A stretch of 64,000 nt of DNA from an uncultured Alphaproteobacteria bacterium. Lineage in GTDB: Bacteria > Pseudomonadota > Alphaproteobacteria > HIMB59 > GCA-002718135. The position numbers and the translations under genes were made by a program. The stretch lies in the NCBI GenBank assembly GCA_902573325.1, contig CACGJH010000008.1, positions 24,961 to 88,960 on the forward strand. The letters run 5' to 3'. Under the pieces are notes generated by a model. It saw only the letters and a list, made by a program, of their open reading frames with translations, did no database searches and had not been told where the DNA came from. Shown piece by piece: positions 38,366-46,830 of this stretch. Each line of letters starts with the position of its first letter. Position 1 is the stretch's first letter.

Positions 38366-39391
38366 TTATTTTTTAATTTTCTTTAGTTCTTTTTCAATTT
38401 TCTGAAAATATTCTTTAACTTTTTTTGCTTCTAATATTCCATTTTTGCTTAAAGCTTCTGTAAGGTTCATTAGTGTAGATTGTGTGTTTAATTGTGAAGA
38501 TAAGAAATTTGATAATTGCTTATCAAGATTTGAAGAGTTGGAATTGATTTTGTTAAGTATTTCATTAAACTTTTCTAAATTGTTTGAAATTTTAGTTTGA
38601 TTGTCAGATGATTTTTTAAACGCATTTAGGAGTTTTTCTAAGTTGTCATAGATTTTTTGAATTGCTTCACCTGTAGGCTTATCTTCTACTTTAGAAAAAT
38701 CTGGAGAAGAATTGCTATTAAGGATTTTTTCAAAGTATTGACTAAATTTATTTTGAGCTTGTCCAAGATTTAAATCAAGTAATCCTAATATTAAAGAGCC
38801 AGCTAAACCTAATAAAGAACTGCTAAATGCAATACTCATTCCTTCAAGTGGAGCATTTAATCCATCTTTAAGAGAATTAAAAAAACCTGCAACATTTGTA
38901 TCATCTATACCTAGGCCGCTGATAACATTGCCAACAGATCCAATGGTTTTTAGAAGTCCCCAGAAAGTTCCAAGGAGTCCTAAAAAGACTAGCAAGCCTA
39001 CCAGGTAACGAGAAGTTTCTCTTATGCTTATCAAAGTCATATCAGAATTTTCTATCAATCTATTTATTGATGAACTTTTAAAAACAAATTTTCCGTCAAG
39101 ATTTTTTAATTCAAGAGAAATATTTTTGTCTTGCCCTCTTAAATTAGAGAATGCTTCTATAGAATTTGTAATATTAAAGTTCGAGAAAGATATATATTTG
39201 TAATTTAAGCTAATGAGATGAAAAAAATTAAATACAATTCCAGTTAACAGGGCTAATAAAATTATAATGTTAATAAAAATATTTGATAAAAAAGCATTTT
39301 GTAGAACTGGGTATAATAAGACAACAATAACAAAGACAGCGACTAAGAAAATTGATGCTCTAATTATATAATTATTTAGGGATAGCGCCAT
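38366..39391 (-). CDS. MotA/TolQ/ExbB-like proton channel protein
   Basis: 341 residues with two N-terminal membrane segments (about 10-30 and 35-55), then the MotA/TolQ core: LVGLLVFLGLLGTFWGLLKTI and a second block near PLEGMSIAFSSSLLGLAGSL, where the Thr/Ser and Gly pattern of the ion channel is evident. The C-terminal 120 residues form a Ser/Asn-rich coiled coil. It is encoded directly upstream of the OmpA/MotB-like partner gene. The pair resembles the uncharacterised MotA/MotB-like envelope motors found in many alphaproteobacteria. Confidence 0.82.
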   Translation of the reverse strand: MALSLNNYIIRASIFLVAVFVIVVLLYPVLQNAFLSNIFINIIILLALLTGIVFNFFHLISLNYKYISFSNFNITNSIEAFSNLRGQDKNISLELKNLDGKFVFKSSSINRLIENSDMTLISIRETSRYLVGLLVFLGLLGTFWGLLKTIGSVGNVISGLGIDDTNVAGFFNSLKDGLNAPLEGMSIAFSSSLLGLAGSLILGLLDLNLGQAQNKFSQYFEKILNSNSSPDFSKVEDKPTGEAIQKIYDNLEKLLNAFKKSSDNQTKISNNLEKFNEILNKINSNSSNLDKQLSNFLSSQLNTQSTLMNLTEALSKNGILEAKKVKEYFQKIEKELKKIKK

Positions 39392-39441
39392 AAATGAAAG
39401 ATTATATTACCTGTCTTTGAAATTCAATAAATATAAACTGT

Positions 39442-40626
39442 TTAGTTGTAGATATAATTTCTTGTGAGAGGTAAATTGTTAATATTTTTTGCAATTTGTA
39501 TTTGGAAAACAACATTACCCATATTTACAAAGGAATACTTACTTGCTAATAAATAAAACTCCCACATTCTAAAAAAACGCTGATCAAACATATTTATAAT
39601 TTTATCTTTATTTTCAATAACATTTTGATACCATTTAGAAAGTGTGTGAGCGTAATGTAGTCTTAATACTTCAACATCTGTTACATTTATATTAAGTTTT
39701 TGTGTTGCGTTCATTACTTCAGATAATGATGGAATATAACCACCAGGAAAAATGTATTTTCTTATCCAAGGACTTGTAGCAGTTGGTTTACCCCTTTGAC
39801 CAATTGTATGCAAAAGAAAAACACCATTTTCTTTCAGAATATCGTTGGCTTTGCTTAAATAAGTTTTAAAATATTTAACACCAACATGCTCAAACATACC
39901 AACTGATACTATGCGGTCATATTTTTCGCTCTCATTTCTATAATCTTGAAGTGCAAATGAAACTTTATCGCTCAAACCTTCTTTTTGTGCTCGTTCAGAT
40001 GCAGTTTTAAATTGATTTTCTGAAAGTGTAATTCCTTTTACCTTGGCTCCAGTAGATTTAGCTATTTCAATTGCCATTCCTCCCCAACCACACCCAATAT
40101 CAAGAACATCCATATTTTCTGTAATTTGAAGTTTTTTAATTATATGTTGTTTTTTATCTTTCTGCGCTTGATCCAAACTCATATTGGGATTGTGAAAATA
40201 TGCGCAAGAATATTGCATATCCTGATCAAGAAATAATTTATATAAATCCTCATTTATATCGTAGTGGTGTGCTACATTTTTTTTTGAATTTACAAGCTGA
40301 TTAATCTGCTGAAATGGCATAAAAATAGAAGATAAATATTCATAAATTTTATAAAACTTGTTGTTAGAAATAAAGTCATCGTAACAATTAGTTATTAAAT
40401 TAAGAAAGTCTTCTATAGTGCCTTTTTCTACAACTAACTCTTCATTCATATATGCTTCACCTATATGGAGATTAGGGTTTAAGAATAGTTTTCTTTCTAT
40501 AGATTTGTTTTTTAGTCTTATACAAACGTGAGGGTTTGAATTTCCAAATTTATATGTCTTGTCATTAGAATCTATGATTTCTAATGTTCCATCAAAATTA
40601 AGTTTTTTCAGTACACTGAATAACAT
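39442..40626 (-). CDS. cfa: Cyclopropane-fatty-acyl-phospholipid synthase
   Basis: SAM-dependent enzyme that adds a methylene across double bonds of membrane lipid acyl chains. The 394-residue protein has an N-terminal lipid-binding domain, then HHYDINEDLYKLFLDQDMQYS, the SAM-binding motif VLDIGCGWGGMAIEIA, VSVGMFEHVGVKYF and YIFPGGYIPSLSEV, all standard for CfaS. Related fatty acid methyltransferases share the fold, but the family match is close. It stands alone on the minus strand downstream of the GcrA-like gene. Confidence 0.9.
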   Translation of the reverse strand: MLFSVLKKLNFDGTLEIIDSNDKTYKFGNSNPHVCIRLKNKSIERKLFLNPNLHIGEAYMNEELVVEKGTIEDFLNLITNCYDDFISNNKFYKIYEYLSSIFMPFQQINQLVNSKKNVAHHYDINEDLYKLFLDQDMQYSCAYFHNPNMSLDQAQKDKKQHIIKKLQITENMDVLDIGCGWGGMAIEIAKSTGAKVKGITLSENQFKTASERAQKEGLSDKVSFALQDYRNESEKYDRIVSVGMFEHVGVKYFKTYLSKANDILKENGVFLLHTIGQRGKPTATSPWIRKYIFPGGYIPSLSEVMNATQKLNINVTDVEVLRLHYAHTLSKWYQNVIENKDKIINMFDQRFFRMWEFYLLASKYSFVNMGNVVFQIQIAKNINNLPLTRNYIYN

Positions 40627-40712
40627 GTTTTTTTATTTTAAGAAAAACGTCTCTCATGTCAATAACTCTAAATTATTAACATTTGATGAGAAAATAATTT
40701 GTAGAGATCGAC

Positions 40713-40937
40713 TTAAGCAGCAATGCGACGATTTTTTTGAGCTTCTTTTTCTTTTTTAAGCTCTTTTTCGTCAATATATGCAACATCACAGTGACTCTGA
40801 CAATAAGGCTTCCCAGCAACGGTATCAGCTTCACAAAAATGAAAATCTTTTTCTTGTGGATCTCCAATTGGCCATTGGCAACTTGAGAAACTGTGCATCA
40901 CACTGTTTTGTTTAAAATAGTTTTTTAATATAGACAT
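40713..40937 (-). CDS. GcrA C-terminal-domain protein lacking the DNA-binding region
   Basis: 74-residue protein from ATG at 40937; longer readings are possible but lack support. Residues 20-55 (CQWPIGDPQEKDFHFC, then GKPYCQSHCDVAY) match the Cys-rich C-terminal module of the alphaproteobacterial cell-cycle regulator GcrA, with Cys20, Cys35, Cys46 and His49/Cys50 likely binding metal. The N-terminal helix-turn-helix of full-length GcrA (about 170 residues) is absent, and the C-terminus is a Lys/Glu-rich helix. In GcrA this module contacts the housekeeping sigma factor. The role here is unknown. Confidence 0.75.
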   Translation of the reverse strand: MSILKNYFKQNSVMHSFSSCQWPIGDPQEKDFHFCEADTVAGKPYCQSHCDVAYIDEKELKKEKEAQKNRRIAA

Positions 40938-40971
40938 AATAATTTTATTAATTTCGAGGTAGTTTATATTT

Positions 40972-41076
40972 ATGAAAAAACCAGTATTCAACATTAAATA
41001 TAAAAAAGTTGTTAATTATCAATATGTTAGTATCTTAATCTTTTTGACCTACTATATGTTGATACATAATTTATAA
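40972..41076 (+). CDS. Possible 34-residue membrane microprotein
   Basis: Plus-strand frame from ATG 40972 to TAA 41076, opening with a Lys-rich stretch (MKKPVFNIKYKK) then one hydrophobic segment (ILIFLTYYMLI). A GAGGT element at 40956-40960 is about 12 nt upstream, slightly far for a ribosome site. It occupies an otherwise empty gap between two minus-strand genes and has no recognised homologue. Chance is a real possibility in AT-rich sequence. Confidence 0.2.
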   Translation: MKKPVFNIKYKKVVNYQYVSILIFLTYYMLIHNL

Positions 41077-41091
41077 TAAAAACGAATCGGT

Positions 41092-41274
41092 TTATCGAAA
41101 AAATAAAATTATAAACAATAGTGCCAAAAAAAACAGATAGGATTTGATTATAAAACTTTTAGTTAATTTGGATTTAGGGGGTTTTCTCAGATATATAAAG
41201 AAAACAATAGTACTCCAAAATAATAAAAGTATTACCCAGCCTGTTAAAAATGCATAATAAAAATCGACAGACAT
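41092..41274 (-). CDS. Small two-segment membrane protein
   Basis: 60 residues with two hydrophobic segments (about 7-27 and 44-59) separated by a basic loop LRKPPKSKLTK, predicting both termini outside the cytoplasm. An AGGGA ribosome site sits just before the ATG at 41274, 20 bp after the msrA stop, which supports a real gene cotranscribed with msrA. No family is recognised. Confidence 0.5.
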   Translation of the reverse strand: MSVDFYYAFLTGWVILLLFWSTIVFFIYLRKPPKSKLTKSFIIKSYLFFLALLFIILFFR

Positions 41275-41294
41275 TAGTTCCCTAGAGAATTAAT

Positions 41295-41756
41295 CTATAT
41301 AGCGCAGTGTAAACCTGTTTTTTGGATATATTTTTGATGATATTCTTCAGCTTTATAGAATTCCTTAGCTTCTGATATTTCAGTAACAATATTTAATCCA
41401 GCACTTTTAGCATATTCATTTTTAGAATGAATAGATTTATTTTTTTGATCTTCGTTATAATAATATATCGCTGATCTATATTGTGTTCCAATGTCGGGAC
41501 CTTGTCTATTTAAAGTGGTAGGATCATGACACTTCCAGAAAACCATCAAAAGATCTTCATAAGATATTTTAGAATTATCAAATTCAACTAAAACAACCTC
41601 AGTATGATTAGTATTTCCTTGGCAAACACTTTCATAAGAAGGGTTAATAGTATCGCCTCCAGAATAACCAACTAAGGTATTTATTACGCCTGGAGTTTTA
41701 CAAAATGTTTCTTCCACACCCCAGAAACAACCTGCACCAAATAATGCTTTTTCCAT
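41295..41756 (-). CDS. msrA: Peptide-methionine (S)-S-oxide reductase
   Basis: Repairs oxidised methionine. 153 residues with the catalytic motif GAGCFWGVEETF (Cys10), VGYSGGDTINPSYESVCQGNTNH, VFWKCHDPTTLNRQGPDIG and GTQYRSAIYYY, the classic MsrA core. The C-terminal recycling part is short (AEEYHQKYIQKTGLHC), with a final cysteine that may serve as the resolving residue. Divergent from the Nudix gene by 40 bp. Confidence 0.95.
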   Translation of the reverse strand: MEKALFGAGCFWGVEETFCKTPGVINTLVGYSGGDTINPSYESVCQGNTNHTEVVLVEFDNSKISYEDLLMVFWKCHDPTTLNRQGPDIGTQYRSAIYYYNEDQKNKSIHSKNEYAKSAGLNIVTEISEAKEFYKAEEYHQKYIQKTGLHCAI

Positions 41757-41796
41757 ATTTATAAATATATATTTAATATAAAATATATCAATTTTT

Positions 41797-42378
41797 ATGA
41801 GCCCAAAATTTAAAATTTTAGATAAAAAGAATATTCACGACGGTTTCTTTAAAATGAATGAAGTTACTCTTAAATACAAAAAATATGATGGAAATTGGAG
41901 TAATGAAATAAAAAGGGAGTTATTTGGTGGCGCACAAGTATCTGCAGTCTTACCATATGACCCTATAAATAAAAAAATTGTTTTAATTCAACAGTTCAGA
42001 CCAGGGACAATTTCTAAAGGTAATCAAAATTATCTAGATGAAATAGTTGCTGGAATAATTGACTCTGGTGAAACTCCAGAAGATACTGCAAAGAGAGAAT
42101 GCTTGGAAGAAACTGGATGTGAAGTAAGTAATCTTACATCTATACAAGGTTACTATCCTGCCCCAGGATCATCTGAATCTTTTTATAATCTTTTTTTAGG
42201 CGAGGTAATTGCTCCCGATAAAGAAAATATAAGAGGTCTAGAGAATGAAAATGAGGATATATTAGTTAAAAGTTATAGTTTTGATGAGGTAAAAACAAAA
42301 ATGAACAATAAACAAATTTTAAATGGGCTTACACTAATAGCATTACAGTGGTTTTTTTTAAATATTGAACAAACCTAA
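41797..42378 (+). CDS. Nudix hydrolase, ADP-ribose pyrophosphatase type
   Basis: Likely hydrolyses ADP-ribose or a related nucleoside diphosphate sugar. The 193-residue protein has a complete Nudix box, GIIDSGETPEDTAKRECLEE followed by TG, preceded by VLIQQFRPG, then YYPAPGSSESFYNLFLGEV, which is the proline-containing ADP-ribose loop of the NudF group. Its stop overlaps the convergent hypothetical gene by 4 bp. Confidence 0.88.
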   Translation: MSPKFKILDKKNIHDGFFKMNEVTLKYKKYDGNWSNEIKRELFGGAQVSAVLPYDPINKKIVLIQQFRPGTISKGNQNYLDEIVAGIIDSGETPEDTAKRECLEETGCEVSNLTSIQGYYPAPGSSESFYNLFLGEVIAPDKENIRGLENENEDILVKSYSFDEVKTKMNNKQILNGLTLIALQWFFLNIEQT

Positions 42379-42710
42379 GTTCCTATACCTCTTTCATAAG
42401 GTTGAACTAATTCTTTACATATTAAGTTCATATCTAAAGTCTCAACATTTTTATCTATAGTTTGATATTCCTGACACTCATATACTTCGTTATCTTTTTG
42501 GAGAACTGTAACAAATAAGATTATTGTTAAATCATTTACAACCTCTATGTCACTTATAGCGTAGCTTTTAACTTCAAATCCCTCATTAATAAGATCTTTA
42601 TAAGATTTCTCTGACTCTAGCCATTGATCTATATTTGGATTAGCTGTTGAAAGTTTAGAAAAAAACAAAAATACAGAAAATAAAAAAATAGTTAGTTTTC
42701 TTTTAGCCAT
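42375..42710 (-). CDS. Exported hypothetical protein
   Basis: 111 residues with a signal peptide (MAKRKLTIFLFSVFLFFSKL, cleaved near STANP) and a small mature domain of mixed strands (DIEVVNDLTIILFVTVLQKD) holding two cysteines (YECQEY and LICKEL) that could form a disulfide. No family recognised. The start overlaps the end of the peroxiredoxin gene by 19 bp, implying coupled translation. Confidence 0.7.
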   Translation of the reverse strand: MAKRKLTIFLFSVFLFFSKLSTANPNIDQWLESEKSYKDLINEGFEVKSYAISDIEVVNDLTIILFVTVLQKDNEVYECQEYQTIDKNVETLDMNLICKELVQPYERGIGT

Positions 42711-43234
42711 TGTAGAACTTCATTTATATGTTTGTTAGGAGGAAAAATAGGGTAGAATACTTTTTTAACAATATTTTTTTCCACAATAAGAGTTGATCTT
42801 TTAAAATAAATTTTGTTTTCAATTTCAAAATAAGGCATTTTTAATGAATTGAGCAAAATATTTTCTGAATCACTTAAAACATCATAGGGAATTGCTAATC
42901 TATCTGTCATTTCTTTAATATAATCTATTGTTTGAGTTGATATTCCTATAGGCAGCGCATTTAGTTTGATTAATTCTTCATAATTATCTCTAAAGCTACA
43001 GGTCTCCACTGTACAGCCAATGGCTCCTGGAGTTTGATTCCAATTTTTAGGTAAACTTTCATTTGGATTACCTGTCATAGAATAAAAATATAAAATTAAA
43101 CGGAAAGTGTCAGATCTTTTTATTTTTAATAGATTTCCCTGTTGATTTTTAAGAGAAATATCCGGCAAAAACTTATTTAAAAGATGATCAGCTTTTCCAT
43201 CATTTTGCGGTTTAGGAAATTTACTATAATCCAT
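42692..43234 (-). CDS. Peroxiredoxin (BCP/AhpC-TSA family)
   Basis: Thiol peroxidase of about 180 residues, cytoplasmic. The peroxidatic site TPGAIGCTVETCSFRDNY has Cys74 followed by Cys79, the C-x4-C arrangement of PrxQ/BCP enzymes, in which the second Cys resolves. The thioredoxin-like fold continues with LPIGISTQTIDYIKEM and LAIPYDVLSDSENILLNSL. I use ATG at 43234; a TTG eight codons upstream is the alternative. The GAIGCT form, with an insertion before the Cys (NPNESLPKNWNQ), is unlike E. coli BCP and is typical of a lesser-known subgroup. Confidence 0.85.
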   Translation of the reverse strand: MDYSKFPKPQNDGKADHLLNKFLPDISLKNQQGNLLKIKRSDTFRLILYFYSMTGNPNESLPKNWNQTPGAIGCTVETCSFRDNYEELIKLNALPIGISTQTIDYIKEMTDRLAIPYDVLSDSENILLNSLKMPYFEIENKIYFKRSTLIVEKNIVKKVFYPIFPPNKHINEVLQWLKEN

Positions 43235-43282
43235 ACTAATTTGTCTTGTATAATCCAATTCTATATATCATAAGATAGTTTT

Positions 43283-44221
43283 ATGACTCAAATTAAACCT
43301 CTATCTAGTATGGAAACTCCTCGCTTTGCTGATGTTGCTACTTTTTTTCGTTTGCCTGTTGTAAAAGATTTAAATAAATTAGACTACTGTGTTGCGGGCG
43401 TACCATGGGATGGAGGAACTACTAATAGACCTGGCGCTAGACATGGGCCAAGAGAAATTAGAAATGCATCGTCACTTGTAAGGCTTTATCACCCTGTTTC
43501 ACTTAAGAGCCCTTATGATAAATTTAATATTGCAGATATTGGTGATTGTCCGGTAAATCCAGCGGACCTAAATGATAGTTTAGATAAAATAGAAAAATTT
43601 TACTCAAATATTTATAATTCCAAAACAATACCATTATCAATTGGAGGTGATCATTTAATTAGCCTACCAATTCTTAGAGGTATAGCAAAAGAAAAACCAA
43701 TCGGTTTATTTCAGTTTGATTCTCATTCTGATACTTGGGACACTTATTTTGGAGGATTTAAATATACTCATGGCACACCATTTAGAAGAGCTATAGAAGA
43801 AAATCTAATTGATCCAAAAAAATATGTAATACTTGGTCTTCGTGGAGCTTTATATGATCCTGAAGATTTAAGTTGGGCTAGAGAACAAGGTGTAACTATA
43901 ATTACTATAGATGATTATTATGAAATGGGATTTAAAAAATGTATTGAAAAAATTTATGAAGTTCTAGCTACTACAGATACTTACTTTACATTTGATATTG
44001 ATGGAATAGACCCAACTTTTGCACCAGGTACTGGAACTCCAGAAGTTGGAGGCTTTAATGTTAGAGAGGCACAAACTATTATAAGAGCACTAAACAAAAT
44101 CAATTTTGTAGGAGGAGATGTTGTAGAGGTATCACCACCATTTGATATAAATAATATGACATCACTTGTTGGAGCAACCATTGCCTTTGAAATACTTTGT
44201 ACTATGACAAAGGTTAATTAA
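43283..44221 (+). CDS. Agmatinase-family ureohydrolase
   Basis: Mn-dependent hydrolase that releases urea from a guanidino compound. The 312-residue protein has the metal ligands His in IGGDHLIS, Asp/His/Asp in FDSHSDTWD and Asp pair in FDIDGIDPTFAPGTGTPE, plus GVPWDGGTTNRPGARHGPR. The N-terminal SSMETPRFADVATFFRLP resembles guanidinobutyrase and guanidinopropionase enzymes more than E. coli SpeB, so the substrate may be 4-guanidinobutyrate or similar. It is divergent from the peroxiredoxin gene. Confidence 0.88.
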   Translation: MTQIKPLSSMETPRFADVATFFRLPVVKDLNKLDYCVAGVPWDGGTTNRPGARHGPREIRNASSLVRLYHPVSLKSPYDKFNIADIGDCPVNPADLNDSLDKIEKFYSNIYNSKTIPLSIGGDHLISLPILRGIAKEKPIGLFQFDSHSDTWDTYFGGFKYTHGTPFRRAIEENLIDPKKYVILGLRGALYDPEDLSWAREQGVTIITIDDYYEMGFKKCIEKIYEVLATTDTYFTFDIDGIDPTFAPGTGTPEVGGFNVREAQTIIRALNKINFVGGDVVEVSPPFDINNMTSLVGATIAFEILCTMTKVN

Positions 44222-44239
44222 ATTATAGACAGATTTTTA

Positions 44240-45700
44240 TTAAAAATTCTCTCTTCTAGTAATTTCAAAACAATACGCATGGTCACAAGGTTTTCTATTT
44301 GGTCTTGTGATATGTAGACCTTCATTAGAAAGTTTCCATTCTATTTTCTCTTTACTTCCAATTAATTTAACATCAAGAATTTCTCCTTCATATAATTTAT
44401 CCATACTCTGAATTTTAAAATTTTTATTTGGCCAACCTAATGAGATTGCAAATAGTTTATTTCCTTTTGTAGTAAATCGAAAATCGTTTGCAGTATATTT
44501 TATCTTATCTTTGTTATCAGAAAAAGGTCCAGAAACATTCATTTTTGTTGGACCTTCACCGTATTGATCCCATGTTTGAGTATCAAAAATTGCTTTCCCA
44601 TTCACCTCCAGCCATTTTCCAATTCCTTTTAAAATATTTTTATCTTTTTCGGGTATTGTACCATCAGGCTTTGGTCCAATATTTAATAACATTAAACCAT
44701 TTTTGCTTACATTATCTATTAAATAATGAACAAGATCTGTGATTGATTTATATTTTGATCCTTTCATGTATGCCCATGCACTGCCATCATGAACAGTAGT
44801 ATCTGTTATCCAATTATAATGAGTTAACTCTGATTCTCTTCCTAATTCTAAATCTAAAATCCCTGATCCTGGTGGTAGATCATGCCATTTATAAGAAATT
44901 ACTACTTCTCTGTTCCATTCTTTTTCTTTGTTATAATAATAAGAGAGAAAATCTTTTCTATATTTTTCATGAATATATCTTAAACCAAAATCAAACCAAA
45001 CATAATCTGGTCTATAATTATCAACTACTTCTTTTAATCGTTTTAACCAACGATCATGAAAAACTTTACTTGGCTTATCTTGCTTTTCATATTTTTTCCC
45101 CCAATGTTCTGGATATACTGCTTGATTTTCCATATTTTCTGTATTGTGTAACTCACCATAAAGTTCTTGAAATTGTTTTTTTGAAGTATCAAATTTTTTA
45201 TTCCAATGTGGGAAGAAAAACCAATTCTCTGCATGATGCATTGCAACCATATATTTCATACCTTTTGATCGTATTGATTTTTCTAATTCGCCTACAACAT
45301 CCCTTTTTGGACCCATCTTAGATGCACACCATTCAGTATCGGAGCAGTTCCACATAGGAAAACCATCATGATGTTCAGCAACTGGTCCTGCAAATTTAGC
45401 TCCTGAAAGATAATAAAGATCAGCCCATTCTTCAGGATCAAAATTACTTGCTTTAAACATTGGAATAAAATCTTTATATCCAAATTTGGATGGATGGCCG
45501 TATACTTTACAATGATACTCATATTGTGGACTGGGTTTTCTATACATCCAATAAGGATACCAGGTAACATTTGGTCCTGTAGCTGGCACAGAATATATAC
45601 CCCAATGTGCATAGATACCAAATTTAGCTTTTTTAAACCAATTAGGTATTTGATGATTTTTAATCGACTCCCAAGTAGAGGTATATTTTTGACTATTCAT
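44240..45700 (-). CDS. Alpha-L-fucosidase, glycoside hydrolase family 29
   Basis: Hydrolyses terminal alpha-L-fucose. The 486-residue protein has the GH29 opening WFKKAKFGIYAHWGIYSVPA, PVAEHHDGFPMWNCSDTEWC (substrate His pair), RLKEVVDNYRPDYVWFDFG with the likely nucleophile Asp, and LLNIGPKPDGTIP. A C-terminal beta domain follows (YGEGPTKMNVSG). There is no signal peptide, so it acts in the cytoplasm on imported oligosaccharides. It lies downstream of an L-fucose dehydrogenase-like aldo-keto reductase gene, which fits oxidation of the released fucose. Confidence 0.92.
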   Translation of the reverse strand: MNSQKYTSTWESIKNHQIPNWFKKAKFGIYAHWGIYSVPATGPNVTWYPYWMYRKPSPQYEYHCKVYGHPSKFGYKDFIPMFKASNFDPEEWADLYYLSGAKFAGPVAEHHDGFPMWNCSDTEWCASKMGPKRDVVGELEKSIRSKGMKYMVAMHHAENWFFFPHWNKKFDTSKKQFQELYGELHNTENMENQAVYPEHWGKKYEKQDKPSKVFHDRWLKRLKEVVDNYRPDYVWFDFGLRYIHEKYRKDFLSYYYNKEKEWNREVVISYKWHDLPPGSGILDLELGRESELTHYNWITDTTVHDGSAWAYMKGSKYKSITDLVHYLIDNVSKNGLMLLNIGPKPDGTIPEKDKNILKGIGKWLEVNGKAIFDTQTWDQYGEGPTKMNVSGPFSDNKDKIKYTANDFRFTTKGNKLFAISLGWPNKNFKIQSMDKLYEGEILDVKLIGSKEKIEWKLSNEGLHITRPNRKPCDHAYCFEITRRENF

Positions 45701-45745
45701 TATTTAATAAAACTAAAAAAATAAAAATAAATTGTTTGATAAACA

Positions 45746-46744
45746 TCAAATCATACTTCTCTCGTCAATAATTTTTTCTTTAATAAGTTTATCCCATAAT
45801 TCTTTTGGTATAGAAAAATTTAAATTTTCAAAGTTTTGTTGAATCTGCTCAGTTCTATCAACGCCTAATATCATAGAAGAAATTAATTTATTTGAGTATG
45901 AAAACTGAAGTGCTGCAGCAGGTACAGGAACATCGTATTCTAAACAAATTTTTGAAATTCTTTTATATTTTTCTTTAATATCAATTGGTATTTTATCATA
46001 TCTGTAGGTTACTTGCTCACCAATACCTTTAGCTAATATTCCTGAATTGAAAACACCTCCCAAAATTATTCCGATATTATTTTTTTTTGCAATTGGAAAA
46101 AATTCATTAACGGCAGTTTGATCCAATAAAGTATATCTTCCCGCAAGTAACATACAATCAAAATCACCTTCGTTGGCAAATCTTGCACATATATCTGCAT
46201 CGTTTAATCCTACTCCAATTGCTTTAATTACTTTTTGTTCCTTAAGAGAATTTAATGCTTTATATGCGCCATTCATTGCTTGTTCGAAGTAATAATCTAC
46301 TTCAGTTCCAAAATTGTATCTATCTACATCATGTATTAAACAAATATCTATTTTAGATACTGCCAATCGATGAATTGATTGATCGAATGATCTCATAACA
46401 CCATCATAAGAATAATCAAAATGTGGTATAAAATTTAAATGACCTTTAAATTTTCCTTTCTTAAAATAGTTTCTCTGGGGTGTAAGATATCTTCCAACCT
46501 TAGTTGAAAGATAGTAGCTATCTGGATCAATAGTTTTTAAAAAATTTCCTATTCTATGTTCGCTTAGCCCATATCCATACAAAGGTGAAGTATCAAAGAT
46601 ATTAATATTTGATTTATACGAATGTTGTAAAATATCATAACAAGTAGGTTCATCTAATTCTTCAAATAAATTGCCAATTGGCGCACCTCCAAATCCAATA
46701 GATGTTAATTTTATGTCTGTATTTCCCAGTTTTCTTTTTTTCAT
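45746..46744 (-). CDS. Aldo-keto reductase, L-fucose (D-threo-aldose 1-) dehydrogenase-like
   Basis: 332-residue TIM-barrel oxidoreductase. The catalytic tetrad is visible: Asp in FDTSPLYG, Tyr in LYGYGLSEHRIG, Lys in LSTKVGRYLTP and His in CLIHDVDRY. The sequence from GLSEHRIGNFLK on is typical of D-threo-aldose 1-dehydrogenase/pyridoxal 4-dehydrogenase enzymes, which oxidise L-fucose to the lactone. The gene is upstream of the GH29 fucosidase gene with 45 bp between, and divergent from uxuA. Substrate assignment rests on this context. Confidence 0.8.
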   Translation of the reverse strand: MKKRKLGNTDIKLTSIGFGGAPIGNLFEELDEPTCYDILQHSYKSNINIFDTSPLYGYGLSEHRIGNFLKTIDPDSYYLSTKVGRYLTPQRNYFKKGKFKGHLNFIPHFDYSYDGVMRSFDQSIHRLAVSKIDICLIHDVDRYNFGTEVDYYFEQAMNGAYKALNSLKEQKVIKAIGVGLNDADICARFANEGDFDCMLLAGRYTLLDQTAVNEFFPIAKKNNIGIILGGVFNSGILAKGIGEQVTYRYDKIPIDIKEKYKRISKICLEYDVPVPAAALQFSYSNKLISSMILGVDRTEQIQQNFENLNFSIPKELWDKLIKEKIIDERSMI

Positions 46745-46830
46745 TAATATTGAAAATATTTAATAATCTTAAATAAATCAATATTTAAAAAATATTTTAA
46801 TTTATAACTTTGTTAGGTATAAATATTTAA

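Noticed and set aside
36597..39391. Zorya-type anti-phage system, because of a MotA/MotB-like pair
   Set aside because: No ZorC, ZorD or ZorE helicase/nuclease gene is adjacent; neighbours are a pentapeptide protein and cfa, and the long coiled coil is on the MotB-like partner rather than the MotA-like one.
44488..45724. Plus-strand and alternate minus-strand frames across the fucosidase gene
   Set aside because: They are shadows of GH29 with no family features and no ribosome sites.
46780..46796. AATATTT-AAA-AAATATT palindrome between the AKR and uxuA genes as an operator
   Set aside because: Pure A/T palindromes of this size are expected by chance in such AT-rich DNA; no matching copy at other uronate promoters was seen.
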